In this document: positions 1 through 7,933 of the stretch, piece after piece
Layout: each line of letters starts with the position of its first letter
Numbering within the stretch: position 1 is the first letter of the stretch
Source: Acidobacteriota bacterium
GTDB taxonomy: Bacteria > Acidobacteriota > Terriglobia > Bryobacterales > JACQDG01
Assembly: GCA_016201185.1 (NCBI GenBank)
Contig: JACQDG010000037.1
Coordinates: forward strand, 1 to 32,161
Length of the DNA: 32,161 bases
Direction: 5' to 3'
Notes under the pieces: generated by a model
Database searches by the model: none
What the model was told of the DNA's origin: nothing
The model's input: only the letters and a program-made list of their open reading frames with translations
Program-made: the position numbers and the translations under genes

Positions 1-170
1 ACGATGCCTTGTCCCAGGCGCTGTTTTTCCTGGGCTTCTGCAGCGCCAAGCTGGAAAAGAGCCGCGATGCCCTGAAGTACTTCACCGAGGCTTCCAAGAC
101 TCCAGGCCCCTACCAGGCCCTGTCGGCCGAAATGGTCAAAAAGATCCGGGCAGGTTCAAGAGAGCAGTAG
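1..170 (+). CDS. C-terminal fragment of a TPR-like protein (5' end outside window)
   Basis: Open frame from position 3: DALSQALFFLGFCSAKLEKSRDALKYFTEASKTPGPYQALSAEMVKKIRAGSREQ, stop TAG at 168-170; TPR-like helical repeat character. Confidence 0.6.
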   Translation, partial: DALSQALFFLGFCSAKLEKSRDALKYFTEASKTPGPYQALSAEMVKKIRAGSREQ

Positions 171-171
171 G

Positions 172-1299
172 GTGCCCGGCACCGGGGACAGCGTCTCGCG
201 GCGGATTCTTGTTCCCAACCTGGGCTCCACTTCGCTGAAGTACCAGCTTCTGGGGTTTCCTAGCGAGAAGACGCTGGCCCGCGGCAAGGTAGAACGGATC
301 GCCGGGCCGGCAGAATACCGCACCGCCCTGGCCGAGGTGCTGGACCGGCTCTTGCCCGGGGGAATCCACGCCATCGGGCTGAAGGCCATTCACGGCGGGC
401 CGCAATTTTGCGGGACGTTTCGGGTGGATAAGGCAGTAATCGCTGCCCTGCGGGAATTCGAGCCCGCAGCGCCCCTGCACAATCCGATCTATATCCTGGC
501 CATAGAGACGCTGCGAGCGCTGGCGCCGGACATTCCTTTGGTGGCGGTTTTTGAGACCGGGTTCCACCGCACCATGCCCGAGGCGGCCGCCTGCTATGGG
601 GTGCCGCGCGTCTGGAGGGAGCAGTTCGGCATCCGGCGCTACGGATTTCACGGCGCCTCTCACCGGTACGTTAGCGAGCGGGTTCCGGCGATCCTGGGGC
701 GGGGAGCCGGAGGTCTGCGCCTCGTCTCCTGCCACCTGGGGGGCAGCAGCTCGATCTGCGCCATTCAGAACGGAGTCTCGGTGGACACCACCATGGGCTT
801 TTCACCCCAGTCCGGGCTGGAGAACGCCACCCGTCACGGCGATCTGGACCCGTTCGCCGTGCTGTTCTTGATGGACCGGCTGGGCTACTCCACGTCTCGG
901 ATGCGGCAGGAGTTGTTGCTCCACGGCGGGCTGGCAGGGCTTTCCGGTATCCCCGGAGGCGATGTGCGCGATCTGGAAGCCGTCGGCAGTCCCGGGGCAC
1001 GCCTGGCGCTGGAAGTATTCGCCTACCAGGTCCGTAAGACCATAGGCGCCTATGCCGCGGCCATGGGTGGACTCGACGCTCTGGCCTTTACCGGCGGCAT
1101 CGGAGAAAACTCCGCTTCCCTGCGCGAAGCCTGCTGCCGGGGTCTGGAATTCCTGGGGATTCGCCTGGATCGGGAACGGAACCGAAGTCTTTCCGGCGAC
1201 CGCGTAGTCTCGCCCGAAGGCGCATCGGTTCCCGTGCTGGCGCTAGCAACTAATGAAGAACTGATTGTGGCCAGAGAAACAGCCGCTCTGTTGTGGTGA
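172..1299 (+). CDS. Acetate/propionate kinase family protein
   Basis: VPNLGSTSLKYQ, ETGFHRTMP, YGFHGASHRYVSER, CHLGGSSS, FTGGIGENS motifs; GTG start right after the upstream stop. Confidence 0.9.
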   Translation: MPGTGDSVSRRILVPNLGSTSLKYQLLGFPSEKTLARGKVERIAGPAEYRTALAEVLDRLLPGGIHAIGLKAIHGGPQFCGTFRVDKAVIAALREFEPAAPLHNPIYILAIETLRALAPDIPLVAVFETGFHRTMPEAAACYGVPRVWREQFGIRRYGFHGASHRYVSERVPAILGRGAGGLRLVSCHLGGSSSICAIQNGVSVDTTMGFSPQSGLENATRHGDLDPFAVLFLMDRLGYSTSRMRQELLLHGGLAGLSGIPGGDVRDLEAVGSPGARLALEVFAYQVRKTIGAYAAAMGGLDALAFTGGIGENSASLREACCRGLEFLGIRLDRERNRSLSGDRVVSPEGASVPVLALATNEELIVARETAALLW

Positions 1300-1326
1300 A
1301 GCGTTCGTGTCCGGGCGCCTCAGTGG

Positions 1327-2261
1327 CTAGCGCCGCTTCAGGGTCGGACGGTCTTCTTCGTCCTCTTTGTTGCCCTTGCCGTCCTTGTCCTCGACGGGGA
1401 TGGTGCCGCCGCCGGTGGATTTGCGCAGCCTCGGGCGGTTGAGGTCTTTATCGTCTGCCTTACGGCGGGCGTGCAGGGCGACCAGCCGGGCCTTCACATC
1501 CAGAAACTCCGAGGTGTTGACCACGTACTCGGACTTCTGCGGCAGGATCTTCTGGATGTCCTTCTGCGCCTCGGTGATGCGGTCCCCTGTCATGGGGTGG
1601 GTGCTGAAGACCTTGGAAATAGTCCCAGGCTTCTTCTTTTCATCGGACTGGATCTTCTCAAAGAAATCGACGAAGGAGTTGGGATCGTAGCCGGCCTGCC
1701 GTAGCCGGTCCACCCACCCATGAAGATCAGCGGGATGGTGCCGAGGTTGACCAGTTGCCCGCGAGTGGCCTGCCGTGTGCCGGGGCGCGCGGCGACATGC
1801 GCAATCTCGTGGGCCATTACACCCGCCAGCTCCGATTCCGAAGTCGCCTTCAGTACCAGCCCGCTATTCACGAAGAAAAACCCGCCTGGCAAAGCGAAGG
1901 CGTTCACTTCCTCGCTGTCGATCACCTTGATAGTGAAGGGCACCTTGGCGTCAGAGTTGCGCACCAGGTTCTGCCCTACGCGGTTCACATACTCGGCGAT
2001 GATGGGGTCGTCGATGATCCGGGCCTGGCGCTCCACCTCCTGCGCCAGTTGCTTGCCGAGGGCGATCTCCTTCTCGATCGAGTAGAAGTTCACGCCCGAG
2101 CCGACGTTGCGGTCGCCAATGGCCTCCACGTCCTGCTTCTTGTTCTTGGGCTTCTTCTGGGACTGGCTGCTCTGAGTTTTGTCCCCATCCTCCTGGGCCC
2201 GCATCGCCATTGGCACTGCCAGCGCCAGCGTCAGAAGGATTGCCAGTGATGTCTTTTTCAT
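1327..2261 (-). pseudogene. M48 family metallopeptidase, disrupted (frameshift plus apparent internal deletion)
   Basis: ORF 1590-2261 (-) has signal peptide and HEIAH; continuation AGYDPNSFVDFFEKIQ...STHPMTGDRI is in another frame (1327-1713); expected ExxAD block absent between them. Confidence 0.8.
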
Positions 2262-2447
2262 ACCGCCACCCCTTCGACTCGCCCCTTTCCCGGGATCCGC
2301 CTCAGCCCGCTGCGGTGGCCAAGGAAGACCTCACTACGCTACATTATACCGTTTTGGGCTCGGGCGCCCCACAATTATTAAACGCGCTGGAGGGCAGAGA
2401 AGTTACCCGATCTGGCTGCGTTTGGAACCAGAGCCGAGGTTAACAAG

Positions 2448-3572
2448 ATGGAATTCTGGGAGAAGTACCGCCGCGAATTTCCGGTGACCGAACACTGGGC
2501 TTACATGAACCACGCCGCCGTGGCGCCGCTTTCCCGGCGAGCCGCTGACGCCATGCAAGGTACGATTGAAGACGTTTGCCGCAACGGGGTCGCCCACAGC
2601 AAGCAGTGGGACGAGGTGTTCGAGGGCCTGCGTTCCTCGGCCGCCCGCCTGATCGGGGCCTCCGCGGAGGAGATCGCCATTGTAAAAAACACCACCGAAG
2701 GCCTGGCCATCGTGGCCAACGGCCTGGACTGGCGTCCGGGCGACGCCATGGCCGCTGTGGAGCGGGAGTTTCCGGCCAATTACTATCCCTGGAAGCACTT
2801 GGAGACACGCGGCGTCAAGGTTCGGTGGATCCCCCAGAGGGAAGGCCGCATCGAGCTCGAGGATGTGGACCGCGCCTGCGCCGGCGCCAGGTTGCTGACC
2901 ATCAGCTTTGTCCAGTACCTGAGCGGCTTTCGTGTGGACCTGGAAGAGGTGGGCAAGATTTGCGCCCGGCACGGCTGCCTTTATGTTGTAGACGCCATTC
3001 AAGGGCTGGGAGTCTTCCCTGTCGATGTCCGCAAGGCCGGCATCCATGCTCTGGCCGCCGACGGGCATAAGTGGCTGATGGGGCCGGAGGGGTGCGCCAT
3101 CCTTTTCGTAGCCTCGAACCTGATTCCCCGGATCGAGCCGGTGGAGTTTGGCTGGACCAGCGTCGCCAATTACCGCGACTACCAGTCCCGCGACGCCGCC
3201 TTGCGGGCCGGGGCCGCCCGCTATGAGTGCGGAACGCTGAACACGGCGGGCTGCTATGGAATGCTCGCGGCCATCGATCTTCTGCTGGAAGTCGGGATCG
3301 AGCGGATCGGAGCACGCGTGGCGAGCCTTTCGCGGCGCATTGCGGCCGGCGTTGCCTCCCGAGGCTATCGCCTGATGACATCGCCCGAAGGCGAGGCCAC
3401 TTCGGGCATCCTGGCCTTCCAGAAGGAGGGGCTGGACACCGTGGCGGCCGTAAAGCGACTCGCGTCCCAGAGAATCGCTGTCGCCCCGCGCTCCGGCTGG
3501 ATTCGAACTTCTCCCCACTTCTACGTAAGCGACGAAGAAGTGGATCGGCTGCTGGCGGCTCTCCCGGCATGA
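2448..3572 (+). CDS. Aminotransferase class V-fold PLP-dependent enzyme
   Basis: MNHAAVAPLS N-terminus, VVDAIQGLGVFPVDV, ADGHKWLMGPEG (PLP lysine), RYECGTLN. Confidence 0.9.
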   Translation: MEFWEKYRREFPVTEHWAYMNHAAVAPLSRRAADAMQGTIEDVCRNGVAHSKQWDEVFEGLRSSAARLIGASAEEIAIVKNTTEGLAIVANGLDWRPGDAMAAVEREFPANYYPWKHLETRGVKVRWIPQREGRIELEDVDRACAGARLLTISFVQYLSGFRVDLEEVGKICARHGCLYVVDAIQGLGVFPVDVRKAGIHALAADGHKWLMGPEGCAILFVASNLIPRIEPVEFGWTSVANYRDYQSRDAALRAGAARYECGTLNTAGCYGMLAAIDLLLEVGIERIGARVASLSRRIAAGVASRGYRLMTSPEGEATSGILAFQKEGLDTVAAVKRLASQRIAVAPRSGWIRTSPHFYVSDEEVDRLLAALPA

Positions 3573-3635
3573 ACGGGCCCGGCCGGCGCGCCCGCTGCGG
3601 CCGGACCGGCTGGTACCACATGCTATTCTGAGGTC

Positions 3636-4448
3636 ATGAAGCGATGGGGGCCGCGTCGCTGGAAGCTGTGGGTGGCGGCCACGCTGCTGGTCTTAGGCTG
3701 CCTCCCTTTCCTGCATGCCCAGCGCGGCGCCCAGCGCTGGTTGTGGCGGCAGGACGACTATGAGCCGCCGCCCGCCGACGCGCATGATCCGGCCGAGTAT
3801 TACTTCGCCCGGCTGATTTACACCACTCACCCCCTGGGCCGCTGGGGTCCCGGCTCGTGGATCATCGACTCGCCAAAGGCCGAGCGTCACTTCCTGCAGG
3901 GCGTGCGCCGGCTGACCAATGTCCACGCCAACTCGGGAGAAAAATACATCGAGGCGACCGACCCCAACCTGTTCAACTATCCCTGGCTTTACTCGGTCGA
4001 GGTCGGCCACTGGGATCTCAGCGATGAAGAGGCCGCCGCCTTGCGCGAATACCTGTACCGCGGCGGCTTCCTGGTGGTGGACGATTTTCACGGCACCATC
4101 GAGTGGAATACGTTTCTTCACAGCCTGCGCAAAATCTTTCCCGACCGCTCCATCGTCGAGATCGCGAACGACGACCCCGTTTTCCACACTCTCTACGACC
4201 TCGGGGAGCGGTTCCAGGTCCCCGGACTGCAGTTTCTCTACACCGGCCGCATTTATGAGCTGGATGGCGTCGAGCCCCACTGGCGCGGCATCTACGACGA
4301 CAAGGGCCGGCTCATGGTGGTCATCAACTTCAATATGGACCTCGGCGATTCCTGGGAGCACGCCGACTTGCCAGCCTACCCGGAACGGTACACGGCGATG
4401 GGCTCTCGTTTAGGTATTAACTATATTATCTACGACATGACGCACTAG
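3636..4448 (+). CDS. DUF4159 domain-containing exported protein
   Basis: N-terminal signal/TM; YYFARLIYTTH, LREYLYRGGFLVVDDFHG, GINYIIYDMTH. Confidence 0.8.
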   Translation: MKRWGPRRWKLWVAATLLVLGCLPFLHAQRGAQRWLWRQDDYEPPPADAHDPAEYYFARLIYTTHPLGRWGPGSWIIDSPKAERHFLQGVRRLTNVHANSGEKYIEATDPNLFNYPWLYSVEVGHWDLSDEEAAALREYLYRGGFLVVDDFHGTIEWNTFLHSLRKIFPDRSIVEIANDDPVFHTLYDLGERFQVPGLQFLYTGRIYELDGVEPHWRGIYDDKGRLMVVINFNMDLGDSWEHADLPAYPERYTAMGSRLGINYIIYDMTH

Positions 4449-4517
4449 CATTCCAATGCCGCCCGCCAAGACTGCAGGCGCCAGACAGGAAGCGGCGGCG
4501 GGAAAGCCGGCTCACAA

Positions 4518-6602
4518 CTACTCCAGCCGAACCAACTCGGCCGCCGCCAGGTTTTTCAGGTATTGAGCGACGCCTCCCGGTTCGACGGTGCCGTAGTAGC
4601 CTTCCGGGGCCGCCTGGGCCTCGGCCCGCACGGCCCGGTATATATCCAGCCCCGTGCGCCGCCCGTCGACGAAATTCAGCGCCTCGAACGCCATCAAGGA
4701 GTGCAGCCCATCCACCGCCTTCACCTTGTTGCGGCGTTCCAGGAACTCCGCCGGCCCGCAGGCCAGCCGCGGCTTCATTTTCTGCAGTTCTTTTTCGACC
4801 GGAGATGGCTCTTCGAGCGGGAGGGTCTGGCGGCCGGTCAGGGAACGATACTGCGCCGCCAATTCCGCCAGGTACGCTTGGCCCAGCTTCTCATGACCTT
4901 CAATGAAGCTGTCCACCATTGCGTGGTTTCCCGGGCCTATCATCTTGATCGACTCGAGAGCGCGCTTATCGCGCTCGATCGAGCGCTCCAGCAGGTTGAC
5001 AGCGTCGGCGTAGGCGCGCGGCCGGCCGGCTGCGATCCACGCCACCCCCGATTGCAAGGCTTGCCCCAGCCGCCTTGCCGAGCGCCCGTAGACCTCGGCC
5101 CCCAGGATCGGGATGTGCTTTTCCTCGGCTCGCGCCAGGAAATAGGCGATCGTCGCCACCGCGAAGGCGTTGCGCTGCAATTGCGTCCGGTCGATGTTCC
5201 ACAAGTCGTCGTCGGTCGAGTGGATGTAGTTGTCCGGAAAATTGGTGAAGGTCACGCCGGGCACGCCGATCGGCGCCTCGTTGAAGGTCATGTGATCGGT
5301 GCTGTTGTGGAAGGGAACCATCGCCGCGTTGTAACGATGGCGCGTTCCCAGCCGGGCAAAGATCGGCCGCGGGTACAAATCCGCCGCGCCCACGCCCATC
5401 ATGGCCAGTTGCGAAGTGTTCCCTTCGACCAGGTATTCCACCACCGATTCGGCCACGTCGTTGAGGAAGTGAAAGCGCGAGAAGGGCAGGCGGGTCACAT
5501 TCTGCACGCGCAGGACATCCAATCCCTGATTGGCGCCCACCATGTCGGAATTGATATTGGCCAGGATCTTTCGGGCCTCGCCCGGATGGTCGGCAAAATA
5601 CTGCCGCTCGCTCCCGATCTCGGTCACCCACCAGAAGCGGATGTTGCGGCGGGGCGCCGCGAGCCTTCCCTCGCGGATCAGCTTGGCCAGCGTGCGGGCA
5701 ATTTCGGCCAGGTTGGCGCAGCCGCTGCCGTCGTCGTTCGCGGAGAATTTCTCTTCCTGCATATGTCCTGTCAGGACGATGTCCTGGCCCTCGATGGCGG
5801 TGCCGCGCAGGTAGCCTTCCACCATGACCTGCCACTTCTCTTCGCCGAAAGCGGAATCCACGTGGGCGTGAACCTTCACCGGCTGCTTGGCGGAGGCCAG
5901 GCGGGAGGCCAGCGCCGCTCCCTGGCGGTAGGAAACGCCGAAGGCAAAGGTGACGCGGCCCTCGGTTTCCTCGGCCGGTACTGAGAGCCAGCGCACCTGG
6001 TCGGGATAGCCAAACCAGCGCGCGGAACGGGGGTCGGGCCGCAGCACCAGCCCGGCCGCCTTCCTCTTGCTCACCGCTTCCTTCATCACTGCGGCCGGAC
6101 CCCCCCAGGCCAGTACGATCTTTCCCTCGACCTGCTTGTCTTCATAATCCTTCTCGTTCGTCCCATCGCCCACATCGACCAGTTCGGCCGTGACGTCGAC
6201 GGCGCGGCTGTTATCGAGCAAGTGCAGCGGCGTCTGGACCGTTGAGGCGATCCGCTCCGCCGTTGGGTCGACGATCCACAGTTCGGCCGACCGGGGGTTC
6301 CAGGCCGGATAGGTCGCCTTCTGCTTGATCAGCCGCACGTCCGCCAGACCATACTCGCGCGCCTTCTGCTCGTAGTAACGCGCCACTTCCATCAGGCCCT
6401 CCGCCCCGCCGCGCGGCCGATGGAACTGCGTGTTGTGCCGCAAATGCTCGTAAGCGGCGTCGCCTGAGATCTCTCCCTTCAGATAGGCCTCTTCCTGAGG
6501 GGTCAGGTATTTCAGGCTCTGGCCCGCCAGGACGAGAGAAGCCGCCACGGCCAGGCCAGCCGGCCGCACAACCGCTATCAGGCTCTTCCAGAGTTGGAAC
6601 AT
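4518..6602 (-). CDS. M28 family metallopeptidase with PA-like insert
   Basis: VLTGHMQEEKFSANDDGSGCANLAEIAR, WWVTEIGSE, INSDMVG, STDDDLWNID; signal peptide. Confidence 0.88.
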   Translation of the reverse strand: MFQLWKSLIAVVRPAGLAVAASLVLAGQSLKYLTPQEEAYLKGEISGDAAYEHLRHNTQFHRPRGGAEGLMEVARYYEQKAREYGLADVRLIKQKATYPAWNPRSAELWIVDPTAERIASTVQTPLHLLDNSRAVDVTAELVDVGDGTNEKDYEDKQVEGKIVLAWGGPAAVMKEAVSKRKAAGLVLRPDPRSARWFGYPDQVRWLSVPAEETEGRVTFAFGVSYRQGAALASRLASAKQPVKVHAHVDSAFGEEKWQVMVEGYLRGTAIEGQDIVLTGHMQEEKFSANDDGSGCANLAEIARTLAKLIREGRLAAPRRNIRFWWVTEIGSERQYFADHPGEARKILANINSDMVGANQGLDVLRVQNVTRLPFSRFHFLNDVAESVVEYLVEGNTSQLAMMGVGAADLYPRPIFARLGTRHRYNAAMVPFHNSTDHMTFNEAPIGVPGVTFTNFPDNYIHSTDDDLWNIDRTQLQRNAFAVATIAYFLARAEEKHIPILGAEVYGRSARRLGQALQSGVAWIAAGRPRAYADAVNLLERSIERDKRALESIKMIGPGNHAMVDSFIEGHEKLGQAYLAELAAQYRSLTGRQTLPLEEPSPVEKELQKMKPRLACGPAEFLERRNKVKAVDGLHSLMAFEALNFVDGRRTGLDIYRAVRAEAQAAPEGYYGTVEPGGVAQYLKNLAAAELVRLE

Positions 6603-6716
6603 GAGTTTGCTCCGGCCAGAAATGGCCGTTCAGTATAGCACGCGGTTTCAGGAGCGATTTCTTTGTTTCTGCTGGGATTCGGCTAAGATGGCTCAATACC
6701 GGTCAAGGAGCCGACT

Positions 6717-7067
6717 ATGCGCCGCCTTTTGCTTTTCCTCTTGCTTCTGCCCCTGGCCCTGTGGGCCGCTGACATCACTGGGAATTGGAACTTCTCCGTC
6801 GATCTGGACGCCGGCAGCGGCAACCCCAGCTTCACCTTCCAGCAGGACGGTGAGAAGCTGACCGGCCACTACTCCGGCCAGCTTGGCGAGGCCGACCTGA
6901 CCGGCACAGTGCGGGGTGACGATATCGAGTTCACTTTCACGGTGAAGGGCGACCAGGGCGAATCAACTGCGACTTTCACCGGCAAGATATCTGGTGACAC
7001 CATGAAGGGCAAGGCGGTCTATACGAATTTCGGATCCGGCACTTTCGCCGCCAGGCGCGCTCGCTAA
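6717..7067 (+). CDS. Small exported beta-rich hypothetical protein
   Basis: Signal peptide MRRLLLFLLLLPLALWAA; TGNWNFSVDLDAG...FTFQQDGEKLTGHYSG; AAGGAG upstream of ATG. Confidence 0.7.
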   Translation: MRRLLLFLLLLPLALWAADITGNWNFSVDLDAGSGNPSFTFQQDGEKLTGHYSGQLGEADLTGTVRGDDIEFTFTVKGDQGESTATFTGKISGDTMKGKAVYTNFGSGTFAARRAR

Positions 7068-7073
7068 GCGCGT

Positions 7074-7490
7074 TCACCAGTCGGCGTACTTGCTGCCGTC
7101 GAGCGCTTTGCCGTCCGAGCCGCTATGGACGTCGATGATGCCCGGCTCCTTCTGATCCACGCTGCGCACGGCGTCCTCCATCTCCACCTTCCAGCTTTCG
7201 CGGGATTTGGTGAAGGGGTCCAGAGGTACTTCGCGGAGATAGCCTTCCGTCACCAGGTCTTGCAGCGACTGCGGCGCCTTCTCCTTGTCGAAGGTGTATT
7301 CGTCGATGAGGGTACGCAGGGTGAACAGGTTGTTCTTCAGCACGCTTTCCTTGGCCCGGATGATGGCTTTTTGGTAGAGCGGTACGGCGACCGAGATGAT
7401 CGTGATGATGATCGTGAGGACGATCATCAGCTCGATCAAGGTCATGCCGCCCGAGCGGCGGGCCTTACCAATCTGAATACTTCGTTCCAT
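7074..7490 (-). CDS. Type II secretion/type IV pilus-like pseudopilin (GspG-like)
   Basis: Prepilin motif GGMTLIELMIVLTIIITIISVAVPLY; C-terminus HSGSDGKALDGSKYADW; start chosen at MERSIQ (7490). Confidence 0.85.
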   Translation of the reverse strand: MERSIQIGKARRSGGMTLIELMIVLTIIITIISVAVPLYQKAIIRAKESVLKNNLFTLRTLIDEYTFDKEKAPQSLQDLVTEGYLREVPLDPFTKSRESWKVEMEDAVRSVDQKEPGIIDVHSGSDGKALDGSKYADW

Positions 7491-7932
7491 CCAGGGCCGT
7501 ATCGGTGCTCTTGGTATAAACGTCGAAGACATTCTGCCCGCCCCAGCTTTGCGAGCCCGGGTCGTCCTTCATAGCGCGCAGGCCCCAGTCGGTCCCGCCG
7601 GTCAGGGGGTCTGGAGGGATGCGGCGCAGGAACCGGATTTTCTTGTCCACCGTGCCCTGCAATTTCACGCCGTCGACCATAGTCTGGAGGTCCGGCGGAT
7701 AACCTTCCGATTCCAGCTTGGGAGGGCCCAGCAGGCCGCGGTCTGAAGCGTCCTTGTAGCGGTCGATGGCGGCTCGCATTTCCCGCAGGGCGTAGCGCAG
7801 TTCCCGTTCCTTCTCGCGGCGGACCTTAACGCGCGCCAGCGGCAGGGCCATGGAGGTCAGGATGAGCATGATCGTAAAAGCCACGATCAGCTCGATCAGC
7901 GTCAAGCCCGCGTTGCTCCTGCCGCGCCTCAT
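7465..7932 (-). CDS. Type II secretion/type IV pilus-like pseudopilin
   Basis: Prepilin motif AGLTLIELIVAFTIMLILTSMALPLA; C-terminus DTALDGTKYSDW, paralogous to the neighbour. Confidence 0.85.
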   Translation of the reverse strand: MRRGRSNAGLTLIELIVAFTIMLILTSMALPLARVKVRREKERELRYALREMRAAIDRYKDASDRGLLGPPKLESEGYPPDLQTMVDGVKLQGTVDKKIRFLRRIPPDPLTGGTDWGLRAMKDDPGSQSWGGQNVFDVYTKSTDTALDGTKYSDW

Positions 7933-7933
7933 A

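Noticed and set aside
4966-4992. GCGCGC-rich palindrome
   Set aside because: Lies inside the M28 coding region and is explained by codon usage
4563-5984. 473-aa plus-strand ORF antisense to the M28 peptidase
   Set aside because: No recognisable domain; GC-rich shadow ORF opposite a clear coding gene
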